NCBI GenBank assembly: GCA_002293265.1
Contig: DBCW01000062.1
Location: forward strand, 13,080-31,770
DNA: 18,691 bases
From: Eggerthellales bacterium UBA948
GTDB taxonomy: Bacteria; Actinomycetota; Coriobacteriia; Coriobacteriales; UBA8131
Reading direction: 5' to 3'
This document shows, piece after piece, positions 4,973 through 14,054 of this stretch (position 1 is its first letter; each line of letters begins with the position of its first letter). The notes beneath the pieces were generated by a model. It did no database searches, was not told the DNA's origin, and saw only the letters and a list, made by a program, of their open reading frames with translations. The position numbers and the translations under genes were made by a program.

Positions 4973-7900
4973 TCAACTCGCAACTGCTTATGTACACCTG
5001 ATCCCCTCTCTTAAAGGTGCTAAAAGTCAGATAGCAAATGAACTAAAGGGAATAGATACATCTGCATCGGGTCTATCTATGGGTAATGGACTGATAAACG
5101 GCATGAAAACCCGTTTATCAGCCGGATCAGCCATGATAACTGGTGCTATCGCCGGTGTTGTCTCTCAGGCTACAAGCGCCATGATGGCAAGCATGAGCGC
5201 AGGAATTGAACGCGCTGACCTGATTAACAACTTTCCTAAAGTCATGTCTAACTTTAATATCCCGGCTGAAGAATCGACAAAAGCAGTAAATAAGCTTTCT
5301 GAATCTCTCAGAGGACTACCTACCGGACTGGATACAGCTGTATCAGGCGTGCAACGCCTTGTGTCAAAAAATGGGGATATTAGTACATCTACTGACATGT
5401 GGCTAGCCATGAACAACGCCATTCTAGCAGGTGGCGCAAGCATGGCAATACAGCAATCAGCAAGCGAGCAGCTAACGCAGTCTTACGCTAAGGGTAAAAT
5501 GGACATGATGGAGTGGAGAACGCTCCAAATGGCTATGCCCGGACAATTGAAGCAAGTTGCTGAGGCTATGGGACTAACCACTGAGCAATTAGGTGCGGGG
5601 CTGCGAGATGTTGACACGGATGTTAACTATTTACGCACCGTAACCATGGACGAGTTCATGGGCGTAGTGACTCGCTTAAATACTGAGGGTGTAGGCGGTT
5701 TTCAGTCCTTTGCCGAGCAAGCCAAAAACGCAACCGGTGGCGTGCAGACATCAATGACCAATGTCGGAAACGCCATGTCTAGGGCATGGCAAAATATCAT
5801 TAATGCTATCGGTGCAGATGAAATCAAAAACGCTGCATCTGGCATTAGTTCGGGCGTTGATGCCATGGGCAAAACTGTGAGCGGCGTAATCACAGAGCTA
5901 AAACCACATCTACAAAGTCTTGTGGGCTACTTCACGGAAGATATGTCTCGCGCTGTGCCGATTGTTGGCAGTGTCGCAGGTGCTTTTGCCGGGTTAAAAG
6001 TTGTAAGCCCGATGCTTACAAGCATATCAGGGGGCATACAGGCGTTTTCTGCCGGAGCTACGGGAGCAGCAAAAAGCAGTGCCTCTATGTCGTCTGCTTT
6101 GGGCGAATCTGTGTTTTGGTTCAGAACTGCACGAGAAGACGGCAAAGGACTTGCTACGTCTTTAGGAGCAGCTGCGACAGGGTTTAAAGAAACCACGGCA
6201 GGGGCTAAACTCTTAAGCGGCGTTACGTCTGCTCTAAGGGGTGGGCTAATCATGGTCGGTACGGCTTTAGCCGGAATGATGATCGCCGAAGCCATAGAAA
6301 ACTTTCAAAAGCTAAAAGAGCGCGAAGAAAACCTTAAGAAGATCAGTGAAGAACTTGTGCCTCCACTCAAAAAAGTTGGAGAAACGCAAGTAGAAGTCGC
6401 TAAACAGGTCGAAGATTCTATACCGTCTTATGAAGATATGCGAAATGCGGTAGATGAATCTATCAAAAAGCACATCGAGTTTAAGGAAAAAGTACAAGAA
6501 ACCTATGACGAGATTACAGCTGATGCAGGGCTACTTGATGAATATGTAAGCACCATAGAAAAGCTCGCAGGAAAAGCAAACCTTACAGCAGAAGAACAAG
6601 CGATACTCACTAACGCACTCAAAGCGTATAACGACATGACGGGCGATACCGTACAAGCAACCGACATTGTAAACGGACAGCTTGACGCTAGTATCGACAA
6701 GATCAAGGCACAAGCTGATGCATGGAAAAACAATGCTATCGCTCAAGCAGAAGCAGAGATTTACAAAAACGCCTATGTGGAAAAACAAACTCTTTTAACA
6801 CGCCTTGAGGGTGAAACAGCAGCGGTAGAAGCACAGCGTCAAAAAGTTAATGACCTGAGTGAGGCATACAATGATCACGGTGCGCAGCTTGATGCTTATG
6901 CTGGCGGAGCTACCCCTTTCCTAGACGAGCTGATCAGAGAACAAGAAGCCCTGAGTAACTTAGAGGCTATAGCTGACGATACGACTACCGTAATTGCCAA
7001 TCTTGATAAGCAAATGGCTGACAGCACGCAACGCATGACAAACTCAACTATGGAGCTTGATAAAAGTATCACTCCAATGAAAGAGACACTGAACAAGGTT
7101 GCTGAATCATCCGACAAGCTAAACGATGTGAATCTTGATGGATTTTCTACTGCATTATCACTGGCTGGTGTATCGTCCAATATCCTTGCAACAAAATCAG
7201 ATGAAGATATCAAAAAAGTTGCTGATGCATGGAACAATGGCGGTGACCAGTTAGGTGAAGCAGCAACAAAGCTAGCTGCTGAAATGGGGCTGTTTCCGGG
7301 AGAAATGGCTAATGCTGTTGCGGCTGGTGTACCAGAGGTTATGGCAGCTTTTGAAGCTCTTAAAGCACAAGGCATCGAAGACCCGGTAAGTGAAATCCCC
7401 GGGCTTTTGGGAATGTCAGTCGAAAACGGCTTACAAGTGATGACTGACAAGATTAACTCAAGACCAAAAGACGTTGCCGAAGCAGTGGAAAAGCTCAAAT
7501 CTGTTGGCATTGAAAAACCGTTTTCGACAATTCCCGGTCTTGCAGCAATGGCTACCAATGATGCCATAGACACTATGGCGAAAACTTATGAAACCAAAGC
7601 AGCGGTTATTGCAGACGCAGCGCAAAAGGGCATTGTTGACAGTGCCGCCACACAGCTAAACAAGCTGCCTGATAGATTTGGCGCTCTTGGTGATGATTCT
7701 ATCGGTTCGTTTAACACATCTTTATCTAGTGCGGATGGAACTGACAAAGCCGCTACATCGCTTATGGATACTGCCGAAAGTGGTATAGACGGCGAAAGCT
7801 TAAAAGATGTAGGAGACAAGAAAGCCAAGGAGTTTACAGATGCGCTAAACTCACCTACGGCGCTTAGTGCTGCAAACAGCAACGCTACAGACATGGCAAA

Positions 7901-8465
7901 CAGCGCAAAAAGCGGACTTGAGTCTGTTGATGCAAGCGGCGCAGGAAACGATTTCGCAAGCGGCTACATTAACACTCTTGGGTCGCAATCAAACATTCAG
8001 AGTGCTATGAATGCAGCTGCCGCACTTGCCCGGGCTGCGCTGCAAGGGATTAAAAACGAACAACAGTCGCAATCCCCAGCCAAGGCAACCAGAAAAGAAG
8101 CCAAGAACTTTGTTGACGGATATTACCTAGACATCGTAGCCGGAGAATCAAAGCTTAAAAAAGCAGGTGAGGGTTTGAGTAAGGCTGCCTTGAGCGGACT
8201 TACTAACGAGGCGACTTTTGACATCACGGCAAATACCAGCGGTTTTGATGGTCAAACATCAAATAGCGTTGGTGTGATGCTCAGCGCAGAGACAGCTCAA
8301 GACAGCGTATCTACTGACTTGCTGGAAAAGATATTGACAAGTCTTGATCGACTAACTGAAATTACGGTCAAGTTTCTACCTCTTGCCGCTCAAAACGGCG
8401 ATGTAATACTCAATAACAAGGTAGTTGGAGAAATCCACAAAGGACTAGCAAGGAGCTTGACATGA
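4965..8465 (+). CDS. Tail tape measure protein
   Basis: At 1166 residues this is the longest gene in the window and lies right after the tail chaperones, the standard place for the tape measure. The N-terminal 300 residues have the actinophage/firmicute tape-measure pattern: LATAYVHLIPSLKG start, then ISTSTDMWLAMNNAILAGG and AKGKMDMMEWRTLQMAMPGQ. A hydrophobic segment (GLIMVGTALAGMMIAEAI, residues about 427-444) could insert in a membrane during DNA injection. Residues about 445-720 are long Glu/Lys-rich helices. Two 45-residue repeats follow near residues 800-870 (GIEDP..SEIPGL and GIEKP..STIPGL). Near the C-terminus SPAKATRKEAKNFVDGYY resembles the usual tail-tip end. It sets tail length; at the usual rule of about 0.15 nm per residue the tail would be roughly 175 nm (inference). 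No peptidase or lysozyme motif was recognised. Confidence 0.93.
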   Translation: MANQLATAYVHLIPSLKGAKSQIANELKGIDTSASGLSMGNGLINGMKTRLSAGSAMITGAIAGVVSQATSAMMASMSAGIERADLINNFPKVMSNFNIPAEESTKAVNKLSESLRGLPTGLDTAVSGVQRLVSKNGDISTSTDMWLAMNNAILAGGASMAIQQSASEQLTQSYAKGKMDMMEWRTLQMAMPGQLKQVAEAMGLTTEQLGAGLRDVDTDVNYLRTVTMDEFMGVVTRLNTEGVGGFQSFAEQAKNATGGVQTSMTNVGNAMSRAWQNIINAIGADEIKNAASGISSGVDAMGKTVSGVITELKPHLQSLVGYFTEDMSRAVPIVGSVAGAFAGLKVVSPMLTSISGGIQAFSAGATGAAKSSASMSSALGESVFWFRTAREDGKGLATSLGAAATGFKETTAGAKLLSGVTSALRGGLIMVGTALAGMMIAEAIENFQKLKEREENLKKISEELVPPLKKVGETQVEVAKQVEDSIPSYEDMRNAVDESIKKHIEFKEKVQETYDEITADAGLLDEYVSTIEKLAGKANLTAEEQAILTNALKAYNDMTGDTVQATDIVNGQLDASIDKIKAQADAWKNNAIAQAEAEIYKNAYVEKQTLLTRLEGETAAVEAQRQKVNDLSEAYNDHGAQLDAYAGGATPFLDELIREQEALSNLEAIADDTTTVIANLDKQMADSTQRMTNSTMELDKSITPMKETLNKVAESSDKLNDVNLDGFSTALSLAGVSSNILATKSDEDIKKVADAWNNGGDQLGEAATKLAAEMGLFPGEMANAVAAGVPEVMAAFEALKAQGIEDPVSEIPGLLGMSVENGLQVMTDKINSRPKDVAEAVEKLKSVGIEKPFSTIPGLAAMATNDAIDTMAKTYETKAAVIADAAQKGIVDSAATQLNKLPDRFGALGDDSIGSFNTSLSSADGTDKAATSLMDTAESGIDGESLKDVGDKKAKEFTDALNSPTALSAANSNATDMANSAKSGLESVDASGAGNDFASGYINTLGSQSNIQSAMNAAAALARAALQGIKNEQQSQSPAKATRKEAKNFVDGYYLDIVAGESKLKKAGEGLSKAALSGLTNEATFDITANTSGFDGQTSNSVGVMLSAETAQDSVSTDLLEKILTSLDRLTEITVKFLPLAAQNGDVILNNKVVGEIHKGLARSLT
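7371..7590 (+). repeat. Two-copy protein repeat inside the tape measure gene
   Basis: The protein segments starting at 7371 (GIEDPVSEIPGLLGMSVENG) and 7506 (GIEKPFSTIPGLAAMATNDA) are clearly related and exactly 45 residues apart. At DNA level they have diverged, so the duplication is old. Internal repeats of this kind are a usual way for tape measure length to change. Confidence 0.7.
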
Positions 8466-9886
8466 TACTTAAGCTCACAAACGCACTGAAAGATACATTT
8501 GACCTAACAGACCTTGATTCCTTTGCATATGAATTTACCGGGCTAGGCGTTAGCATGGCTAATACATACGCCGATGCAAGCCCTAGCCTTATTAGCCTTG
8601 AATCAAAGGCTGAACCAAAGCAAGGAAACTTGAAAGTGATATTTGGTGATGACGGTGGGGGAAGCGCAAAGGTCTTTGCTAAGTTTGCAACCTTTCTTTC
8701 AAAACCGCCTTGCACAATCACATATCAAACCGAAGTAGGTACGTATCAAAGGGATTTCAAGGTAAAGGAAGTCACCAGAAGCAATACGGGTAAAAACAGA
8801 GCAATTATGGAGGATATCACAATTGATTGGCTAACTCCTTGGTATCGCTGGGTGACGCTAACAAGTAAAAATGATCCAATTGTTGAGATTGAACCCGGCG
8901 CATACGGCAAGACTTACGCAATCCCACAAAATGCTGATCCGCCAAAAGTGGAGCTGATAGATGATCCTGCAATAGTGGATTTTGAGAGCATCGAGGTTTC
9001 AAGCGAATTGAGACAGTTTTACTCGCTGTCTCCAAGGGATGCGCTATTTGAACGTCACAACGTTTTGGCTTTTAATGGACTTGCAGCCCTGCAAGCAGGC
9101 GCATTGTTTAGCGCCAATGAGCTAACCTTTAAGATGGCTGAAGGTACTGAGGCAAGCGGCGCATGTAAGTTTGAGTTTTGGTACAGATGCGATGTTGTGG
9201 ATAACGACTACGGAGAATTTGAAGTAACAGGTCGTCCATATATACGTCTTGATAGATCTGATATTACAGGACTTGCTAAGGCATCAGAAACAAGCACAAC
9301 TGTATTTCTGCCTCCATCAACAACTACCGGATGGCACAAGGTTGTGATGTATTTTGAATCAGCAGCGAACCCTATGCTAAAAGTCTTGAACCGTAGGCAA
9401 TATGTCTATTTCACTCAGCCCTCTTTGTACGATGTTGTCGTTCACTCAGGCGGCGAGGGTAGATATATTTACGGACTTAGCTATGTGTATGGTGATTCAA
9501 CTGACACGGTACATGAGCAGTTTGGAGTATTTCATATCGTCAATAACTCAGAGACGATAGACGAATCTTCAAGCCCTACTATTGTGCGGATTACTCGCGG
9601 AACAAATAACCCATCTTGGCGTGTAGTAGTAAATAACCAAATCGTTCAATCAGATGGTTATTTCCTTGAGACATTGCCCTCTGAGACGCTAGAAGTCTCA
9701 AGCGTACCGAACTCACAGGTAGCGCAAACTATTCAAATGGACGGAACAACTAGAAACATTTACGACTGTATAGACATGTCCAGAACGAATTTCGTGATGA
9801 TTCCGCAAGGATCATCAACGCTTGTATTCGAGGGTGTTTCAGGTGATATTGTTGTTGATTACATGGAGGTGCATAGCTTGGTATGA
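8462..9886 (+). CDS. Extended distal tail protein (Dit) with probable carbohydrate-binding insertion
   Basis: This 474-residue protein starts in an ATGA overlap with the tape measure stop, the place of the distal tail protein that forms the hub ring at the tail tip. Residues 1-150 fit the N-terminal Dit domain. They include a long beta sheet, the pattern KVEYQ-like TITYQTEVGTYQRDFKVKEVTRS and a final 'DWLTPWYRW', as in siphophage Dit/TIGR01633-like proteins. The protein is much longer than a minimal Dit (about 250-300). Residues about 185-335 look like a jelly-roll, lectin or LamG-type module (CKFEFWYRCDVVDNDYGEF; TTTGWHKVVMYFES), which may bind cell-surface sugar. The last 110 residues return to a beta-rich form ending in GDIVVDYMEVHSLV, consistent with the C-terminal Dit domain. 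The boundaries are estimates. Confidence 0.72.
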   Translation: MILKLTNALKDTFDLTDLDSFAYEFTGLGVSMANTYADASPSLISLESKAEPKQGNLKVIFGDDGGGSAKVFAKFATFLSKPPCTITYQTEVGTYQRDFKVKEVTRSNTGKNRAIMEDITIDWLTPWYRWVTLTSKNDPIVEIEPGAYGKTYAIPQNADPPKVELIDDPAIVDFESIEVSSELRQFYSLSPRDALFERHNVLAFNGLAALQAGALFSANELTFKMAEGTEASGACKFEFWYRCDVVDNDYGEFEVTGRPYIRLDRSDITGLAKASETSTTVFLPPSTTTGWHKVVMYFESAANPMLKVLNRRQYVYFTQPSLYDVVVHSGGEGRYIYGLSYVYGDSTDTVHEQFGVFHIVNNSETIDESSSPTIVRITRGTNNPSWRVVVNNQIVQSDGYFLETLPSETLEVSSVPNSQVAQTIQMDGTTRNIYDCIDMSRTNFVMIPQGSSTLVFEGVSGDIVVDYMEVHSLV

Positions 9887-12003
9887 CGACTATTAATTGC
9901 TATGTGCTTGACCGTAAAACGCTCAAGATAAAAAAGACCTTTCGATCTGCGGATTGGGAGGTCTTTTTAGATTATCTGACAAACGAAAAGAGCACTTTTA
10001 CACCTATTGGCAAGGTAGAGGGTATCAAAGAGGGAGATTTCCTGATAGCGAAGCACGGTAGTTTTGATAAAACCATCGGTGCAAGTTTCAAGCCTTTTTA
10101 CTTTGGCGTAATTAGCTCATTTGAGCTAAACGAACAGGAATCGAGAATCACCACTTGCGATCTTTACAATTTGTGCAATTTTCAATTCTCGGCTGTCAGG
10201 GTTACAGGCGCAGATATCACAGCACACGTAACAGAGCTAATCACTAAGTATTTGCTTAATGATCCGGGAAAAAACCTTGGAAACATTCAGGTTGTGGCGG
10301 ATGATTCGAGTGTTTCTTACAGCTATCAGCCGTCTGATCCTCCAACGGCAACCAACTTGACGGAATACATTGTAGGAGCGTTTCAGAAATACAACGTTGT
10401 GTGGTCGGTTGATTCACTAACTTATGCAGAAGAAAACGCATTGCAAGTAAATACCTCTGTAAAGCTGATAACAACTGAAATTGCACTAAAAAACAATGCT
10501 TATGCATTCCTCAATTGGGAAGTGTATGTTAACCCCGGAGGTGGCTCAGACTTTAATAAGTTGGTCATTGTGGATTCTCAAACTACCTCAATGGTAAATC
10601 CAACGGTATTGGCTACGTACTACATCCAAGAAGACGGCGGCATAACCAGAACACTAAACGATCAGGTGCGCCTACCGGTAAGGGATAAAGTCTATATCTA
10701 TGATACGGCTACAACCGATGCGCCACTGCCCGATGATATAGCAAGGTCTGAGTTATCAGCAGCAAGATACAGTCATGAAATCACTTTTGATCTTGTTCGT
10801 GACAATAAAATCTTAAAGTTCGATCAGCTTGAAGTAGGAATACTTGCAGCACTAACGTATGACACAACGGCTTATCCGTCAGTCATGACGGGCTATAGAG
10901 TTAGCTCTAGTGATCCGAATATAGGATTGCTTTTTGGGTATGTCCGCTCAACACTTAAGCAGGTATTGAACAACCTTGCTTCAAACTTTGTTAGTTCAAG
11001 CAGTTCTTCCAGTTCCGGCGGTGGATCAACTCCGGTAGGTGGGATATGGTCAATTGAAAACGGCGGCACGGGGTTAGATGTTAGCCCGTCAATGCTAACC
11101 AACCTTGGAAGCACAACCGCTGATGACATATTGCAACCATCTCCACGACCCGGCGTAACGGGCATACTAGGCAATGCAAATGGAGGGTTAGGCTCAGACA
11201 TATCGAACGTATCAAATGGCTTTTTGTACAAAACAACAGAAAATGTAGGCGTGCTCACAAGGACAAATGCTGGCTTTCCTGGCTTTGATGCTAATGGCGC
11301 TCCGACACATTATCCTCTGCCTCTGACTACAGATAACGGTGGCACAGGCATCAGTGCAGACAGCAAAATAGAGCTACTCAATGAACTTGGCGCTCTTTCT
11401 ATGGCTGATGCAACGCCAATCCCGGCGGTAGCAAATCTCGATGGCTATCGTACCCATGGAGCTTATTGCTGTAACGCAACTGCTAATGCAGTCACAGTTT
11501 TGGGCATACCTAAAGACCTAGTACGCGCTTTCAGGCTGTGGGTCTGGCCGTCTCTAATCAATTCGAACGGACAACCATCACCTAGTTACTGGACGCAGCT
11601 AATCATGGACTTCAATGGCTGCATATGGACACGTCAAGACAGAAGCGGGTCTGAGGATATATGGAGTGAATGGAGTCGCATTTGGAGCAGTGCTGATCCA
11701 CCATTAGTACTTACTCAAACTGTGTACGGTATAACTTTTGTCTGGGTCAAGCACGGGCGCAATGTGGTGTGTGTGTGGAATGGCACAACTACACAAGCGA
11801 TAGCAAGCAGTACTGTGTGGCTGACAATTGAAAATACTGACTTTCAACCTTTTGCCACAACAGCACGTGGATCATCCACTGTGTCTGCATCTGTAGCCTC
11901 AAGCATGACCATGTCACTTGACGGCACTATCCGAAACGCGCATAACGCCATACCTCAAGGTGCTAGCCCTTGGGGCAGCATGGCTTACATCTCAAAGACA
12001 TAA
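9883..12003 (+). CDS. Tail hub (Tal-like) protein fused to a fibre with a pyocin-knob-like domain
   Basis: This 706-residue protein starts in an ATGA overlap with the Dit gene. Residues 1-365 form a baseplate hub domain like the N-terminus of Tal proteins (LDRKTLKIKKTFRSADWEVF near the start; FGVISSFELNEQESRITTCDL; ARYSHEITFDL). Around residue 370 a flexible linker of eight serines followed by glycines separates this hub from the fibre part. The fibre part holds a module of about 100 residues with NGGTG repeats (residues 390-490) that is also found in the next gene. Next is a domain at about 515-605 (LDGYRTHGAYCCN ... YWTQLIMDFNGCIWTRQDRSG ... WSEWSRIW), which matches the pyocin-knob pattern of tail fibres and pyocins. 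The end is a beta-rich C-terminal domain. The pyocin-knob and C-terminal parts may contact the host surface. No peptidase motif was recognised. Confidence 0.75.
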   Translation: MTTINCYVLDRKTLKIKKTFRSADWEVFLDYLTNEKSTFTPIGKVEGIKEGDFLIAKHGSFDKTIGASFKPFYFGVISSFELNEQESRITTCDLYNLCNFQFSAVRVTGADITAHVTELITKYLLNDPGKNLGNIQVVADDSSVSYSYQPSDPPTATNLTEYIVGAFQKYNVVWSVDSLTYAEENALQVNTSVKLITTEIALKNNAYAFLNWEVYVNPGGGSDFNKLVIVDSQTTSMVNPTVLATYYIQEDGGITRTLNDQVRLPVRDKVYIYDTATTDAPLPDDIARSELSAARYSHEITFDLVRDNKILKFDQLEVGILAALTYDTTAYPSVMTGYRVSSSDPNIGLLFGYVRSTLKQVLNNLASNFVSSSSSSSSGGGSTPVGGIWSIENGGTGLDVSPSMLTNLGSTTADDILQPSPRPGVTGILGNANGGLGSDISNVSNGFLYKTTENVGVLTRTNAGFPGFDANGAPTHYPLPLTTDNGGTGISADSKIELLNELGALSMADATPIPAVANLDGYRTHGAYCCNATANAVTVLGIPKDLVRAFRLWVWPSLINSNGQPSPSYWTQLIMDFNGCIWTRQDRSGSEDIWSEWSRIWSSADPPLVLTQTVYGITFVWVKHGRNVVCVWNGTTTQAIASSTVWLTIENTDFQPFATTARGSSTVSASVASSMTMSLDGTIRNAHNAIPQGASPWGSMAYISKT
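11050..11355 (+). repeat. Shared fibre module, copy in the hub-fibre gene
   Basis: About 100 residues from IENGGTGL to DNGGTGIS correspond in order to a segment in the following gene (12503-12810). Matching landmarks are PRPG..G.LG.ANGG.G, NGF, T...G..GF, G.PT.Y..PL and a final GG.G. The copies are diverged at DNA level. This indicates an old duplication or exchange between adjacent tail genes. Confidence 0.7.
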
Positions 12004-12022
12004 CCAAATAGAAAGGGGTCGC

Positions 12023-14041
12023 ATGACTATTTATTGCGTTACCTCTGATCGTCACACACCAACTGCTATGACAGACGCGCAGTTATACGATCAGTTATAC
12101 AATCATCGCTCAGGTGTTATTGCAGACATCGAAAGCGGAATGGCTGTTACCGTGTCTGGTCAAACGGTAACAGTTAACAGGGGCGTTGCAATTCTGCAAG
12201 GACGATTTGTACATATCTCTGAACCTGAGACTATTACAATTCCCTCTGATGCAGTGTCAGGATCGCATGTTGTGATTCAGATTAACCTTACGGTTCAAAA
12301 CGAATCAACAGGCACACCCGGCACAGCGGACTACTTCCCGATAGACAGACAAACCTCGGTGCAGGTCGTAAACAGCTTAGTGCAAGACAACCTCAACAAC
12401 GAGGGAAGCCTTTTTATGCTACCTCTTGGAACTATCACAGGGGGCGGCGCTGGATGGGTATTTACGCGAGATTCTAGGGCATCTTTTGACAATCAGCCGC
12501 TTGGCATAGAAGATGGCGGCACGAATATCAAGGTAAATCCATCTTTAAAGGTTAATCTTGCAAGCGAGGATGCCGATGCAGTCTTTAAGTCAGCGCCTAG
12601 ACCCGGTATTTATGGCGTTTTAGGAGAGGCTAACGGCGGTTTTGGCAGAAGCATTGCAAGTCTTGTAAATGGTTTTTTTTGCAGGCTGCAAGACGGTGTT
12701 TCGTTTATAACACGCGCCACAGCCGGACTTTTGGGATTTACCAATGAAGGCATTCCGACAACATACGCATTCCCTCTTGGGATTGATAAAGGTGGTTTAG
12801 GGGCAACTGAGCTTACTGGTACATCTGGGGCTATCAGAAAGCTATTTCCGACATCAGGAATCAGCCGCGCTAGTACCTCAACGGGAACACTTTATTTCAC
12901 TGGTTTTGCTGGTAACTGGGAAGTGCCGGGTTATATAAGCGATACATCACTCAGAAATGCTTTGGGTTTGGGTAATACACTTGGAGCATTACCTGTTGCC
13001 AACGGCGGCACAAATGCCACAACGGCAGCACAGGCAAGGACAAACCTAGGAGCTGCAAGCACCGCTGTTGCCACGGCATCAGCCGCAGGACTTATGAGCA
13101 GTACAGATAAATCTAAGTTGGATAAGTTTAGCAATGCCTTTAGTGAAGTACGTGTACCGAGTGGCGGATATGTTTTGGCTGACACTCCAACCGACATACT
13201 AACCCTTGCTAATGGAGCTGGAATTAGCATCACAGGAAATGCAGACAACGATTCAATCACCATTGCTTCAACTGACGCGAGGTTTACAACTACTGAGAAA
13301 AACAAACTCAGTGGAATTAAAGACGGAGCAGAAGTCAACCAAAACGCATTCAGCAATGTAAATGTTTCAAGCGGTAGCAACATTGTTGCTGGCAGCAAAA
13401 GCAGCACTCTTACGCTTGCGGCTGGTGCAGGTATCAGTGTTACCGGCGCTTCAAGTGGTCAAGTCACCATCGCATCTAATCAAAATGCGTTTACGCATAT
13501 CAAAGTGCCAAATGGAACTGTTTCTGCTGATACTACATCCGACACACTAACACTAACAACTGCCGTAAACAGTGCAAATGGTGGAATTACCATTGCAGGT
13601 AATGCAACGAATGATGAAATCAATTTCAGGCTAACTGGTGAAAGTTACACCTCAACAGAAAAAAACAAGCTTGCTGGAATTGAAAAAGGCGCTCAGGCAA
13701 ACCCAACCATGGCAGAGTTGTTGAGCGGACAATACAGCATCACATCGAGTGGTCAATCATATGTCCGCTTCGGTGTTTTTATGATTTGCTGGGGATTGGT
13801 CACAGTCGCAACAGTAGCTGCTGACTCGGTTACAGATGTTGCAAGGGTCACATTCCCTAAAGCCTTTTCAGCTGCTCCCGGCGGCTTCTCGCTAGTGGTG
13901 AACGGTGGATCAGGGCAGGTAACGGCAAATATAAAAGATAGTTCAAGGGCTACAACGGGCTTTGTACCACAGCTTACAAACCACAGCTCAACGGCGAAAA
14001 CAAGCGTAACTCTGCACTGGGTAGCGTTTGGATCAATCTAG
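12023..14041 (+). CDS. Tail fibre / receptor-binding protein with gp53-like C-terminus
   Basis: The ATG at 12023 is chosen because AAAGGGG (12012-12018) lies just upstream and the product then starts MTIYCVTSDRHTPTAM. An upstream in-frame start would overlap the previous gene by 86 bases. The 672-residue product has several parts. The N-terminal 150 residues are a beta-rich upper-baseplate domain (HRSGVIADIESGMAVTVSGQ; HVVIQINLTVQN). Residues about 160-262 are the shared NGG module. LPVANGGTNATTAAQARTNLG (about 331-351) is a classic fibre repeat. Three coiled-coil caps follow, with variants of 'TEKNKLxGIxxGAxxN' (ones near residues 432 and 555, and a weaker one near 360). The C-terminal 95 residues (SYVRFGVFMICWG ... 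FPKAFSAAPG ... LHWVAFGSI) fit the gp53-like receptor-binding domain. It probably forms a trimeric fibre that recognises the host wall or capsule. Confidence 0.82.
   Translation: MTIYCVTSDRHTPTAMTDAQLYDQLYNHRSGVIADIESGMAVTVSGQTVTVNRGVAILQGRFVHISEPETITIPSDAVSGSHVVIQINLTVQNESTGTPGTADYFPIDRQTSVQVVNSLVQDNLNNEGSLFMLPLGTITGGGAGWVFTRDSRASFDNQPLGIEDGGTNIKVNPSLKVNLASEDADAVFKSAPRPGIYGVLGEANGGFGRSIASLVNGFFCRLQDGVSFITRATAGLLGFTNEGIPTTYAFPLGIDKGGLGATELTGTSGAIRKLFPTSGISRASTSTGTLYFTGFAGNWEVPGYISDTSLRNALGLGNTLGALPVANGGTNATTAAQARTNLGAASTAVATASAAGLMSSTDKSKLDKFSNAFSEVRVPSGGYVLADTPTDILTLANGAGISITGNADNDSITIASTDARFTTTEKNKLSGIKDGAEVNQNAFSNVNVSSGSNIVAGSKSSTLTLAAGAGISVTGASSGQVTIASNQNAFTHIKVPNGTVSADTTSDTLTLTTAVNSANGGITIAGNATNDEINFRLTGESYTSTEKNKLAGIEKGAQANPTMAELLSGQYSITSSGQSYVRFGVFMICWGLVTVATVAADSVTDVARVTFPKAFSAAPGGFSLVVNGGSGQVTANIKDSSRATTGFVPQLTNHSSTAKTSVTLHWVAFGSI
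12503..12810 (+). repeat. Shared fibre module, copy in the second fibre gene
   Basis: Protein-level counterpart of 11050-11355, from GIEDGGTNIK to DKGGLGATE. It keeps the same order of landmarks (PRPGIYGVLGEANGGFG, NGFF, GLLGF, IPTTYAFPLG). The sequence differs by many substitutions, so the duplication is not recent. Confidence 0.7.
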
Positions 14042-14054
14042 AAATGAGGAAAAC

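Noticed and set aside
6896..7573. Minus-strand open frame of 225 codons under the tape measure gene
   Set aside because: Ser/Ala-rich antisense shadow of helical Glu/Lys/Asp-rich coding sequence; no motif or ribosome binding site support.
11918..12022. Earlier in-frame start for the second fibre protein
   Set aside because: Would overlap the previous gene by 86 bases; AAAGGGG before the ATG at 12023 supports the later start.
12931..13407. Minus-strand open frame of 158 codons under the second fibre gene
   Set aside because: Hydrophobic Leu/Ala/Ser-rich composition is an antisense shadow of the repeat-rich fibre coding sequence.
9883..14041. Diversity-generating retroelement in the fibre region
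   Set aside because: No reverse transcriptase, template repeat or accessory gene is visible near the fibre C-termini in this window.
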